The notes under the pieces are model-generated. The model was not told the DNA's origin, did not search any database, and saw nothing but the letters and a program-made list of their open reading frames with translations. A stretch of 64,000 bases of DNA, taken from assembly GCF_027257875.1 (NCBI RefSeq), contig NZ_JAPVQY010000004.1, forward strand, positions 1-64,000. The letters run 5' to 3'. Positions 46,378 to 55,156 of this stretch are shown piece by piece. The stretch's first letter is position 1; every line of letters starts with the position of its first letter. Made by a program: the position numbers and the translations under genes. The stretch is from Burkholderia sp. IMCC1007. GTDB lineage: Bacteria > Pseudomonadota > Gammaproteobacteria > Burkholderiales > Burkholderiaceae.

Positions 46378-47373
46378 TCAGAAGCGGTAGAAGGCTGCCT
46401 GCAATGCGCGGCGGTCATCCGGATGGCTGAGCATCGCCAGCATCAGGAGAATGCGAGCCTTTTGAGGCGCCTGATCGTCGACGACGATCCAGTCATAGTC
46501 GTCGTCAGGCTGCGCGCCGTTGCGCACGACTATGCCACTGCCTGTGCGCGAAGCCCTCACCACGTGCATGCCGCCGCGCGTTGCCTCCCGCAGCGGCCCG
46601 ACCATATGCTCCGCGATGTTGCCGTTGCCGGTGCCAGCGAAGACAAGGCCGCGCGCATCCGCTGCAATGGCGCGGACGAGACTACTGCCAAGCGCGCCGT
46701 AGGCGTAGACGACGTCGACTTTTGGCAACGCCTTGATGTCGTCGATGGACCACGGGGTGGAAACAGTATGATCGCGCGATGGCATGCGGTAGTAGCGAGG
46801 CTTGCCTTGGGTCACGTAACCAAGCGCGCCGTAGGGCGAGCGGAATGCCTCGAGCTTGAAGCTGTTTGTCTTCGTAACGTCTCGAGCAGTGTGGATTTCT
46901 TCGTTTGCGACGACAAGCGTTCCCTTTCCATGCGAGGACGGATGAATGGCTACCGCAATCGCGGAGTAGAGATTCAGCGATGCGTCGGAGCTCATCGCCG
47001 ATGGCGGCCTCATCGAACCGACTACAACGACGGGCTTCACGCTCTTCAACGTCAGATGCAGAAAGTACGCGGTTTCCTCGATGGTGTCAGTGCCGTGCGT
47101 GAGAATGACACCGTCTACTGTGTCGTCCTTGAGCACCTCGGACACCCGCTTCCCGATCATGAGCAGGTGCTGTTCGTTGAAGTTCTCTGAGCCCGCCTGC
47201 AGCAGCTGTTCTGCGCTCAGGTTTGCGAGCGACGACGCTTCTGGAATGGCCGACAACATTTCATCAATCGGGAGCACTGAGCACGCGTATGCTGAAGTGT
47301 CGACAGCGCTTGCGCCACGGCCGGCAATCGTACCGCCCGTGCCGATGACCACAATATTGGGTTTGTCTTTCAT
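46378..47373 (-). CDS. Type II asparaginase
   Basis: A 331-aa amidohydrolase hydrolysing L-asparagine, and often glutamine, to the acid and ammonia. Both active-site signatures are present: NIVVIGTGGTIAGRG (catalytic Thr, about 6-20) and GVILTHGTDTIEETAYFL (Thr-Asp pair, about 87-104), with Lys in VVGSMRPPSAMSSD-type context. No signal peptide is seen, so it is probably cytosolic despite its type II-like sequence. The next gene in the transcript (the ornithine cyclodeaminase pseudogene) follows after 18 bp. Codon use is less GC3-biased than in the flanking RND and liv genes. Confidence 0.92.
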   Translation of the reverse strand: MKDKPNIVVIGTGGTIAGRGASAVDTSAYACSVLPIDEMLSAIPEASSLANLSAEQLLQAGSENFNEQHLLMIGKRVSEVLKDDTVDGVILTHGTDTIEETAYFLHLTLKSVKPVVVVGSMRPPSAMSSDASLNLYSAIAVAIHPSSHGKGTLVVANEEIHTARDVTKTNSFKLEAFRSPYGALGYVTQGKPRYYRMPSRDHTVSTPWSIDDIKALPKVDVVYAYGALGSSLVRAIAADARGLVFAGTGNGNIAEHMVGPLREATRGGMHVVRASRTGSGIVVRNGAQPDDDYDWIVVDDQAPQKARILLMLAMLSHPDDRRALQAAFYRF

Positions 47374-47432
47374 TCAGTATCGACTCGAGGAATTTTTGAT
47401 TGAGGACAGCCGTGCGCCACAGGCTGCACGGC

Positions 47433-48686
47433 TCATTGGGCGAGCGCGAAAAAGCTGGACAGCGACGAGTCAGGCTTGCCGTCGATCCAACCCGTGAGCA
47501 ACGCAGCTGAACCGGAGGCCAACGTAAAACCGAGCGCACCATGCCCGATGTTGAGCCAGAGATTCGGATAACGCGTGGGCCCGATAATCGGCTTGCCGCG
47601 TGGCGTGGCGGGACGCAGCCCGGTCCACTCAGTGGCGTCAGCGTGATTGGCTACAACCTGAGGGAACAGCGCGGCGGCCTCCGCACGTAGCGCGGCAACG
47701 CGCGATGGATCGGGCTTCAGGGAGTACCCGTCTAGGTCGGCCATACCTGCCACGCGCAACCGGTCGCCAAGTCGCGCATAGACCACTTTGCGGGCGAAAT
47801 CGGTAACACTCAACGTCGGTGCTATTGCCTGAGGTCCCAGCGAGTAGGTCAGGCTGTAGCCCTTGAGAGGATAGACGGGCACACGAACGCCCAATGGCTG
47901 GAGCAGGTGCGCAGCGCTTGCCCCGGCAGCTACGACGACATGGTCCGCTTCGAGTGTCCCGCCGCCGCTGCGCGCTACGATGTGTCCGCCTTTGGCGACC
48001 TCCAGTGCGTCGATGCGCGTATTCATCGCAAACTGCACGCCGCGTGCCCTCAAAATGGCTTCAAGACCTTTGCTAAAGCGATGGCAATCGGCTGTATCTT
48101 CGCTACGCGTATAGATACCGCCGACAATCAGCTCGCGCACATCAGTCAGTGCGGGTTCGAGCGCGACGCATTCGGCGGCAGACAGTGCCTTCTGCTCGCA
48201 GCCGAGCGAGCGCTGGAAATCAAGCAAATCGATGGCACCCTTCATGGCGGCAGCGTCGCGGTGCAGGACGAGCTTTCCAGAGTGTTGAAAGTCGAAGTCG
48301 AGCGTGGGTTCGTCGCGCAGGAGTTGGTGCACGAGCGCGCGGCTCGCAAATGAGAGCGAGAGCAACTCGCGCGTGGTGAGATTGCTACGCCGGTGCGTGC
48401 AGGCGAACACGAATTTCAGGCACCAGAGCCACTGCTCGGTGCTCACCGACGGCCGGAAGCGCACTGGCGAATCCCGTCGAGCGAGCCACGCGGGCAGCTT
48501 CGACAGCACGCCCGGCCCGGCAAGCGGCGCGACGTAGCTATACGACAACTGGCCGCCATTACCGAAGCTGGTCTCGGCGGCCACGTCACCATGCCGGTCG
48601 ATAACGATGACCTGATGTCCGGCCCGGTTCAGATAGTAGGCGCTCGCCAGACCGACGACACCTGCACCCAATACGGCAATCTGCAT
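47433..48686 (-). CDS. dadA: D-amino acid dehydrogenase (DadA family)
   Basis: A 417-aa membrane-associated FAD enzyme oxidising D-amino acids to 2-oxo acids and ammonia, passing electrons to the respiratory chain. The N-terminus MQIAVLGAGVVGLASAYYL is the FAD-binding fold. ETSFGNGGQLSYSYVAPLAGPG and the C-terminal EWTGLRPATPRGKPIIGPTRY and NIGHGALGFTLASGSA are DadA signatures. AGGGAAA lies about 11 nt before ATG. It is the first gene of the leftward operon, with a 49-bp regulatory element 61-109 bp upstream that recurs before livK. DadA-like enzymes also act on D-hydroxyproline, so the exact substrate is open. Confidence 0.88.
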   Translation of the reverse strand: MQIAVLGAGVVGLASAYYLNRAGHQVIVIDRHGDVAAETSFGNGGQLSYSYVAPLAGPGVLSKLPAWLARRDSPVRFRPSVSTEQWLWCLKFVFACTHRRSNLTTRELLSLSFASRALVHQLLRDEPTLDFDFQHSGKLVLHRDAAAMKGAIDLLDFQRSLGCEQKALSAAECVALEPALTDVRELIVGGIYTRSEDTADCHRFSKGLEAILRARGVQFAMNTRIDALEVAKGGHIVARSGGGTLEADHVVVAAGASAAHLLQPLGVRVPVYPLKGYSLTYSLGPQAIAPTLSVTDFARKVVYARLGDRLRVAGMADLDGYSLKPDPSRVAALRAEAAALFPQVVANHADATEWTGLRPATPRGKPIIGPTRYPNLWLNIGHGALGFTLASGSAALLTGWIDGKPDSSLSSFFALAQ

Positions 48687-48746
48687 GTCGCTTGTTTCCC
48701 TGTTTCACGGTGCACTCACACGAGACAGGATGTTGAGCCAGGCGAC

Positions 48747-48795
48747 ACCAGCGGGATTGCACTGAAGAGCAAAAAAATAGAAGAAACGCGACAAC
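48747..48795. promoter_or_regulatory. Candidate AraC/ArgR-like binding element, copy 1 (dadA promoter)
   Basis: Read on the minus strand, 49 bp starting GTTGTCGC and ending CCGCTGGT match the element at 49993-50041 at 39 positions by my count. It contains the TGTCGC core known from Pseudomonas ArgR sites. The two copies are in opposite orientation, each pointing to its own operon. Confidence 0.65.
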
Positions 48796-48853
48796 GAATC
48801 TCCGCCGGACAGGGTGCGCGCAGCGATGGCGTCGCCCCCCCGGCCGCACAGCT

Positions 48854-49936
48854 TCAGTCCTCGGTTGGACCTGCGCGCGAACCACGCAGCTTGCCAGGGG
48901 TCACGCCGTAGGTCTCGCGGAACACCCTGATGAAATGCGCGGAATCGGCAAAACCACACTCATATGCGATGTCCGTGACCTTGCGCCCGGTGTTCAGCAG
49001 CATCCAGCGCGCGTAGCGTAGCCTCATACCTCGATAGAACTCATTCGGCGACACCTTCATCTCGGCCATGAATGCCCGCTCGAGCTGGCGCACGCTCGTG
49101 CCAATCATCTTCGCGATCACCGCGATGTTAAGCGGCGCTTCGAGGTTTTCCTCCATGAGCAGCGCAGCATGGCGTACGTTTGCATCGTCCACCGACAGGT
49201 AGCCCAGTGCGCGGCGGCGCTCGATGAACGAGGCGCCGGCCTGCCGACTTACGGTCATCTGGTGAATCACCTTCGATGCGCGGTCAGGTCCGCAATGCAG
49301 ATTGATGAGCCGCGCGGCGAGCTCGATGACCGAGATGCCGCCCGCACACGTGATGCGATCGCCGTCAATAAAGTAGTCGGCATGCGTGACGACGCGTAGC
49401 CCGGGGAACATGTTGCGATAGTCGTCGAAGTGAAAGCTGTGCACGCATGCGACGTGATCCTGCATGAGCCCGGCATGGGCGAGGACAAAGCTACCAGTGC
49501 AGATGCCTACCAGCGGAACGCCCGCCTGTGCGGCGGCGCTCAGGTAGTCCCAGTAGCGCCTGTCCACCTTCTCGAGATGCGGCAGCAGGCCGCCGATGAC
49601 GACGATGTAGTCGAACTGCGCGACTTCCGGAAAGGCCGCCTGCACCGGTACAGCGATACCGCAGCTCGATTCGACGGTGGTGTCGTGCACGCCGATCGTC
49701 GTCCAGAGACAGCGCAACTGACGACTCTGGTCGCTGCGATCGGCAGCGTGACGTAACGCGTCACAGAGCCCGCCAAGCGACAAGAGCGGAAAGCGCGGCC
49801 ATAGCAGGATTCCGACATTGAGTTCCGCGCCGGAACGCCCCAGAAGCGACTCGGGTGCCGTAGAAAGCGAGTCAAGCCGGTCCACCAGTTCGTGGGCCGG
49901 CGGCGCTTTGGCCGGGGGATCGTCGGAGGAAAACAT
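48854..49936 (-). CDS. GlxA family (DJ-1/PfpI plus AraC HTH) transcriptional regulator
   Basis: A 360-aa regulator. The N-terminal amidotransferase-like DJ-1/PfpI domain (about 40-215) has a nucleophile elbow VGICTGSFVLAHAG, probably a ligand pocket rather than an enzyme. The C-terminal AraC HTH pair (about 255-350) reads LNIAVIAKMIGTSVRQLERAFMAEM and VTDIAYECGFADSAHFIRVFRETYG. ArgR, CdhR and GbdR of Pseudomonas share this architecture and activate amino-acid and betaine catabolism. It lies between the dadA-asparaginase operon and the liv operon, both of which carry the same upstream element, so it likely activates both. The start at 49936 lacks a clear ribosome site. Confidence 0.9.
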   Translation of the reverse strand: MFSSDDPPAKAPPAHELVDRLDSLSTAPESLLGRSGAELNVGILLWPRFPLLSLGGLCDALRHAADRSDQSRQLRCLWTTIGVHDTTVESSCGIAVPVQAAFPEVAQFDYIVVIGGLLPHLEKVDRRYWDYLSAAAQAGVPLVGICTGSFVLAHAGLMQDHVACVHSFHFDDYRNMFPGLRVVTHADYFIDGDRITCAGGISVIELAARLINLHCGPDRASKVIHQMTVSRQAGASFIERRRALGYLSVDDANVRHAALLMEENLEAPLNIAVIAKMIGTSVRQLERAFMAEMKVSPNEFYRGMRLRYARWMLLNTGRKVTDIAYECGFADSAHFIRVFRETYGVTPGKLRGSRAGPTED

Positions 49937-49992
49937 GGGCAGCGCGAGTAATCGGTGTCACGCCATTATAGGACCGCACGGCACGCATCGCC

Positions 49993-50041
49993 GCTGTCGC
50001 ATTTCTTCTGTTTTCTGGCAAATCGGTGCAATGCCGCTGGT
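49993..50041. promoter_or_regulatory. Candidate AraC/ArgR-like binding element, copy 2 (livK promoter)
   Basis: The element begins GCTGTCGCATTTCTTCTG and ends GCAATGCCGCTGGT, 123-171 bp upstream of livK. It is conserved with copy 1 in two blocks, TGTCGC-N-TTTCTTCT and GTGCAAT-N-CCGCTGGT, like two half-sites for a two-HTH AraC protein. Confidence 0.65.
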
Positions 50042-50163
50042 TTGTGTTTGCATAAATTTGTCTCGCCAGCGCAGACCACCTGCCGCGCGGTACAAGGACG
50101 GAGGCGACGGGGACAATCCAGCGGATCGCCCTCGATGCAGATAACTATCGATGAGGTAATGCA

Positions 50164-51318
50164 ATGACCAAGAGCAAAATATTGGGTCGCCGTGCGACGA
50201 CCTTTGGCATTCTGGGGGCGCTGGCCGCCGTTTCTGCCGGGGTGGCGCATGCCGACGAAACCGTGAAAGTCGGTGAAGTTGCGCCTCTCACCGGTCCGGC
50301 TTCATATCTGGGCAAGGACACTGAGAACGGTGCAAGGCTCGCGGTCGAGGAAGTCAACGAAAAGGGGCTTGTCGTCGGCGGAAAGAAAGTCACGCTGGTT
50401 CTCGACACCGAAGACGATGCTGGCGATCCGCGCCAGGCCACGCAGGTCGCACAAAAGCTTGTCGACGCCAAAGTAGTGGCGATAGTCGGTCACATGAATT
50501 CTGGAACGACGATCCCGGCCTCCAAGATCTATCGTGACGCCGGTATCGTTCAGGTCTCACCGGCGGCTACGAATCCGGCGTACACGCTCCAGGGCTTCAA
50601 GACCGCATACCGCGTGGTGGCAACTGATGCCCAGCAAGGGCCGGCCCTCGCCGATTACGCGATGCGGAAGTTAAAAGTCAGGACAGTTGCCATCGTCGAC
50701 GACGCCACCGCATATGGGCAGGGTCTGGCCAATGAATTCGAGAAACGTGCGAAGGCAGATGGCCTTTCGGTGGTTTCGCACGACGCGACCAACGATAAGG
50801 CTATCGACTTCCGCGCTATCCTGACAAAAATCAAGGGCGCGCATCCGGACGTAATCATGTATGGGGGCCTCGACGCAACGGGCGGCCCGTTTGCGAAGCA
50901 GGCCAAGCAGCTCGGCATGACGCAGAAGATTCTTGCAGGCGACGGCCTGTGTGCCGACGACCTTTCAAAACTCGCCGGGGACGCGGCCGATGATGTGATC
51001 TGCTCCGTCGCAGGCTCGCCGCTCGAGAAGATGCCCAAGGGCCCGGCCTTCATGCAGCGCTACGAAAAGCGCTTCGGTACACACCCCGTCCTCAACTCGC
51101 CATTCGCTTACGACGCTGTATACGTCATCGCCGAAGCGATGAAGCGCGCCGGCTCGACGGCCCCCGACAAGATTCTTGCCGCAATGCCAGAGACGAACTA
51201 CGAGGGTGTGCTCGGCCAGACACAGTTCGATTCGAAGGGCGACCTGGTCCACGGGACGATTTCCCTCTACAAGTATGTCGGTGGAAAGCAAACCCTCCTT
51301 GACTACGTGAAGAACTAA
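50164..51318 (+). CDS. livK: Branched-chain/neutral amino acid ABC transporter substrate-binding protein
   Basis: A 384-aa periplasmic binding protein of family 6. The signal peptide ends near VAHA-DETVKV (about residue 30). VKVGEVAPLTGPASYLGKDTENGARLAVEEVN and VAIVGHMNSGTTIPASKIYRDAGI are typical of LivJ/LivK. It heads the livKHMGF operon. The link to an asparaginase and a D-amino-acid dehydrogenase suggests a substrate wider than leucine, for example asparagine or other neutral amino acids. A hairpin follows the stop. Confidence 0.92.
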   Translation: MTKSKILGRRATTFGILGALAAVSAGVAHADETVKVGEVAPLTGPASYLGKDTENGARLAVEEVNEKGLVVGGKKVTLVLDTEDDAGDPRQATQVAQKLVDAKVVAIVGHMNSGTTIPASKIYRDAGIVQVSPAATNPAYTLQGFKTAYRVVATDAQQGPALADYAMRKLKVRTVAIVDDATAYGQGLANEFEKRAKADGLSVVSHDATNDKAIDFRAILTKIKGAHPDVIMYGGLDATGGPFAKQAKQLGMTQKILAGDGLCADDLSKLAGDAADDVICSVAGSPLEKMPKGPAFMQRYEKRFGTHPVLNSPFAYDAVYVIAEAMKRAGSTAPDKILAAMPETNYEGVLGQTQFDSKGDLVHGTISLYKYVGGKQTLLDYVKN

Positions 51319-51327
51319 CCCGGCAGG

Positions 51328-51346
51328 GCCGGTTGTTCAAACCGGC
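51328..51346 (+). terminator. Attenuating hairpin between livK and livH
   Basis: GCCGGTT-GTTCA-AACCGGC forms a 7-bp stem with no strong T-tract, 10 bp after the livK stop. A partial terminator or RNA-stabilising hairpin here would keep the binding protein in excess over the membrane parts. Confidence 0.5.
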
Positions 51347-51499
51347 ACAACTTCAGTGATGCGGTTGTGTCGGTCGTACACCTCCTCTTTTTCCCTCACT
51401 CCCGCCGTCTTGATAGCGAAAACGCTGACTGCCGACGCATCCTGTCGTGCGGGGCGTAATTTCCGTAAGCGCACAACGGCCGGACGCTCTAAACCGGAT

Positions 51500-52450
51500 A
51501 TGGATATCTTCCTGCAGCAGTTAATCAACGGGCTGGTACTTGGCAGCATTTACGCCATCATCGCGCTCGGCTACACCATGGTGTACGGGATTCTGGGCAT
51601 CATCAACTTCGCGCACGGCGACGTGCTCATGATGGGCGCCATGGTCGCGCTCTCCGCGATCAACGTGCTCCACAATCACTTCCCGGGCCTCGGGAACATC
51701 CCCACGCTGTGCATCGCGCTCGCGGTCGCCGCGGTCGTGTGTGCGGTCATCGGGTACGCGATTGAAAAGGTCGCGTACCGGCCACTGCGCCGCGCGCCGC
51801 GTCTCGCCCCGCTGATTACCGCGATCGGCGTGTCGATCCTGCTGCAGACGCTCGCGATGATCATCTGGGGCCGCAATCCGCTCGCGTTCCCCCAGCTCAT
51901 CTCGACCGATCCCATCAACGTCATCAAGCCGACTGAAACCGGCGTCGGCGCCGTGATCTCGCCCACCGAGATCGTGATCATCGTCGTCGCGTTCCTCGTG
52001 ATGGCGGGCCTCCTGCTGCTCGTGCACAACACCAAGCTCGGCCGCGCGATGCGCGCCATCGCCGAGAACTCCGGCGTCGCGAGCCTGATGGGCGTGAATC
52101 CGAACTTCGTGATTTCGGCCACCTTCATGATCGGCTCGGCGCTTGCCGCGCTGGCCGGCGTGATGATCGCCTCCGAATACGGCAACGCCCACTTCTATAT
52201 GGGCTTCATCCCGGGCATGAAGGCGTTCACCGCGGCGGTGCTTGGTGGCATCGGCAACCTGGGCGGCGCGATGGTGGGCGGCGTGCTGCTCGGCCTCATC
52301 GAGCAGCTTGGCGCCGGCTACATCGGCAGCCTCACGGGCGGCGTGTTCGGCAGTAACTATCAGGACGTGTTTGCGTTCGTCGTGCTGATCGTCGTGCTCG
52401 TGTTCCGTCCGTCGGGGCTGTTGGGCGAACGGGTCGCGGACCGCGCATAA
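51500..52450 (+). CDS. livH: Branched-chain amino acid ABC transporter permease LivH
   Basis: A 316-aa inner-membrane protein with about eight helices. MDIFLQQLINGLVLGSIYAI and GYTMVYGILGIINFAHGDVLMM are the standard LivH opening, and AIAENSGVASLMGVNP is the cytoplasmic ATPase-contact loop. An in-frame extension upstream is non-homologous, so ATG at 51500 is chosen. The 180-bp gap after livK contains the attenuating hairpin. Confidence 0.93.
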   Translation: MDIFLQQLINGLVLGSIYAIIALGYTMVYGILGIINFAHGDVLMMGAMVALSAINVLHNHFPGLGNIPTLCIALAVAAVVCAVIGYAIEKVAYRPLRRAPRLAPLITAIGVSILLQTLAMIIWGRNPLAFPQLISTDPINVIKPTETGVGAVISPTEIVIIVVAFLVMAGLLLLVHNTKLGRAMRAIAENSGVASLMGVNPNFVISATFMIGSALAALAGVMIASEYGNAHFYMGFIPGMKAFTAAVLGGIGNLGGAMVGGVLLGLIEQLGAGYIGSLTGGVFGSNYQDVFAFVVLIVVLVFRPSGLLGERVADRA

Positions 52451-52465
52451 AGAGGGGAACACAAC

Positions 52466-53635
52466 ATGACATCCATTCAACCGATCGAGCCGCGGACGAC
52501 GCTCATCCCTGAAAAAAACACCGCGAAAACGCTCACGGTGGGCATCGTGACCGCCATCGTCGTGGCCTCGCTGCCCTTCGTGGTCGGCGCCACGGGCGGC
52601 AACTACTGGGTCCGCGTGCTCGACTTCGCGATGCTCTACGTGATGCTCGCGCTGGGCCTGAACGTGGTGGTCGGCTTCGCCGGCCTGCTGGACTTGGGCT
52701 ACATCGCGTTCTATGCGGTGGGCGCCTACACCGCCGCGTTGCTGACTTCCCCGCACCTCGCCACGCAATTCGCCTGGATCGCCAACATGTTCCCGGGCGG
52801 GACGCACACGCCGTACTGGATCGTGGTGCCGGCGGCGATGGGGCTCGCCGCGCTAGCGGGCGTCCTGCTCGGCGCGCCGACACTGCGTCTGCGCGGCGAC
52901 TACCTCGCGATCGTGACCCTCGGCTTCGGGGAAATCGTCCGCATCTTCATGAACAACCTCGACCGTCCGGTGAACATCACCAACGGGCCGCAGGGCATTA
53001 CGGGGGTCGCGCCGCTGCATGTTGCGGGTATGGATCTCTCGCAGCCGTACACGCTGTTCGGCTTCACGTTTACCGCGGTGTACTGCTACTACTACGTATT
53101 CGTGCTCTGCGCATTGATCGTGATCTGGGTGTGTACGCGTTTGCAGCACTCGCGCATCGGCCGCGCATGGGCCGCGATCCGCGAAGACGAAATCGCCGCG
53201 AAGGCCATGGGCATCAACACCCGTAACGTGAAACTGCTCGCGTTTGCGATGGGCGCGTCGTTCGGCGGCCTCTCGGGCGCGATGTTCGGCGCGTTCCAGG
53301 GCTTCGTCTCGCCGGAATCGTTCACGTTCTGGGAATCGGTCGTGGTGCTCGCCTGCGTGGTGCTGGGCGGCATGGGCCATATTCCGGGCGTGATTCTCGG
53401 CGCGGTGCTGCTGGCCATTTTCCCCGAGTTCCTGCGCTCGTCCATGGGCCCGCTGCAGCACATGCTGTTCGGCCATGAAGTCGTCGATACCGAAGTCATT
53501 CGTCAGCTGCTCTACGGCCTCGCGATGGTCATCATCATGCTCTACCGGTCGGAAGGCTTGTGGCCTGCCGCGAAGCACGCAGACAAGATCGCGAAGATCG
53601 CGAAGCGCACGAGCAAGAAGCCGGTGCGCGCATAA
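52466..53635 (+). CDS. livM: Branched-chain amino acid ABC transporter permease LivM
   Basis: A 389-aa inner-membrane permease, partner of LivH, with an N-terminal extension of about 25 residues, then about ten helices. LNVVVGFAGLLDLGYIAFYAVGAY, TLRLRGDYLAIVTLGFGEIVRI and AIREDEIAAKAMGINTRNVKLLAFA are signature segments. AGAGGGGAAC precedes ATG. The gap to livH is 15 bp. Confidence 0.93.
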   Translation: MTSIQPIEPRTTLIPEKNTAKTLTVGIVTAIVVASLPFVVGATGGNYWVRVLDFAMLYVMLALGLNVVVGFAGLLDLGYIAFYAVGAYTAALLTSPHLATQFAWIANMFPGGTHTPYWIVVPAAMGLAALAGVLLGAPTLRLRGDYLAIVTLGFGEIVRIFMNNLDRPVNITNGPQGITGVAPLHVAGMDLSQPYTLFGFTFTAVYCYYYVFVLCALIVIWVCTRLQHSRIGRAWAAIREDEIAAKAMGINTRNVKLLAFAMGASFGGLSGAMFGAFQGFVSPESFTFWESVVVLACVVLGGMGHIPGVILGAVLLAIFPEFLRSSMGPLQHMLFGHEVVDTEVIRQLLYGLAMVIIMLYRSEGLWPAAKHADKIAKIAKRTSKKPVRA

Positions 53636-53657
53636 ACGACCGGACGGAGAACAGACT

Positions 53658-54434
53658 ATGAGCGACAAACCAATCCGCCTGTCGGTGAAGGGCGTGAGCA
53701 AACGCTTCGGCGGCCTGCAGGCACTCTCCGAAGTGGGCCTGCAGATCGAGGCAGGCACCATCTACGGCCTGATCGGCCCGAACGGCGCGGGCAAGACCAC
53801 GTTCTTCAACGTGATCACGGGCCTCTATACGCCAGACTCGGGCGAGTTCCGGCTCGACGGCGACACCTATACGCCGACCGCCGTGTATCAGGTGGCGAAG
53901 GCGGGCATCGCGCGCACCTTCCAGAATATTCGCCTGTTCGGCGGTATGACCGCGCTGGAAAACGTGATGGTGGGCCGCCACGTGCGCACGAAGCACGGCC
54001 TGTTGGGCGCGGTGTTCCAGACGCCGGCCGAGCGCAAGGAAGAGCGCGAGATCAAGGAGCGCGCGCTCGAACTGCTCGAATACGTGGGCATTGCGCAGTA
54101 CGCCGACTACACCTCACGCAATCTCTCGTACGGCCATCAGCGCCGTTTGGAAATCGCGCGCGCGCTCGCGACCGATCCGAAGCTGCTTGCGCTCGATGAG
54201 CCGGCAGCGGGCATGAACGCGACCGAGAAGGTCGAACTCACGCGCCTGCTCGACAAGATCCGCGCCGATGGCAGGACCATCCTGCTAATCGAGCACGACG
54301 TGAAACTGGTGATGGGCCTGTGCAACCGCATGACAGTGCTCGACTATGGGAAGGTGATTGCGCAGGGTCTGCCGCAGGACGTGCAGAAGGATGCGAAGGT
54401 GATCGAAGCTTATCTGGGTGCGGGGGGCCACTGA
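53658..54434 (+). CDS. livG: Branched-chain amino acid ABC transporter ATPase LivG
   Basis: A 258-aa ATPase. Walker A is GPNGAGKTT (about 37-45), the signature region is NLSYGHQRRLEIARAL, Walker B is LLALDEPAAGMN, and the switch His is in LLIEHDVKLVM. LSYGHQ replaces the usual LSGGQ, as is normal for LivG. GGAGAACAG precedes ATG. It overlaps livF by one base. Confidence 0.93.
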   Translation: MSDKPIRLSVKGVSKRFGGLQALSEVGLQIEAGTIYGLIGPNGAGKTTFFNVITGLYTPDSGEFRLDGDTYTPTAVYQVAKAGIARTFQNIRLFGGMTALENVMVGRHVRTKHGLLGAVFQTPAERKEEREIKERALELLEYVGIAQYADYTSRNLSYGHQRRLEIARALATDPKLLALDEPAAGMNATEKVELTRLLDKIRADGRTILLIEHDVKLVMGLCNRMTVLDYGKVIAQGLPQDVQKDAKVIEAYLGAGGH

Positions 54435-55156
54435 TGTCCACGACGCAAGCAATGTTGAAAATCAAGGGCCTGCAGGTCAACTACGGCGGCATTCAGGCGG
54501 TCAAGGGTGTCGACCTCGAGGTCGGGCAGGGTGAACTCGTCACGCTGATCGGCGCGAACGGCGCGGGCAAGACCACGACGATGAAGGCGATCACGGGCCT
54601 GAAGGCGTACGCGGCCGGTGACATCGAGTACATGGGTCAGTCCATCAAAGGGCTGCCCGCGCACGAGTTGCTCATGCGCGGTCTCGCGATGGTGCCGGAA
54701 GGGCGCGGCATCTTCGCGCGCATGTCGATCGTCGAGAACATGCAGATGGGCGCGTATCTGCGCACCGACAAGGACGCCATCCAGAAGGACGTCGACCGCA
54801 TGTTCGGCTTCTTTCCGCGTCTGAAAGAGCGCGCATCACAATACGCGGGCACGCTGTCGGGGGGCGAACAGCAGATGCTGGCGATGGCGCGCGCGATCAT
54901 CTCGCGTCCGAAGCTGCTGCTGCTCGATGAGCCGTCGATGGGTCTGTCGCCGATCATGGTCGAGAAGATCTTCGAAGTGGTGCGGTTGATTTCGTCCGAA
55001 GGCATGACCGTCCTGCTGGTCGAGCAGAACGCGCGTCTTGCGCTGCAGGCGGCGAATCGCGGCTACGTGATGGACTCGGGTCTCGTCACGATGTCGGGTG
55101 ATGCGAAGCAGATGCTCGATGATCCGAAGGTGCGGGCGGCGTATCTGGGCGAGTGA
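54434..55156 (+). CDS. livF: Branched-chain amino acid ABC transporter ATPase LivF
   Basis: A 240-aa ATPase, partner of LivG. Walker A is GANGAGKTT (about 36-44), the signature is LSGGEQQMLAMARAI, and Walker B is LLLLDEPSMGLS, with the LivF-typical LVEQNARLAL. It ends the operon; the start overlaps the livG stop (TGATG). No clear terminator follows within 150 bp. Confidence 0.93.
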   Translation: MSTTQAMLKIKGLQVNYGGIQAVKGVDLEVGQGELVTLIGANGAGKTTTMKAITGLKAYAAGDIEYMGQSIKGLPAHELLMRGLAMVPEGRGIFARMSIVENMQMGAYLRTDKDAIQKDVDRMFGFFPRLKERASQYAGTLSGGEQQMLAMARAIISRPKLLLLDEPSMGLSPIMVEKIFEVVRLISSEGMTVLLVEQNARLALQAANRGYVMDSGLVTMSGDAKQMLDDPKVRAAYLGE

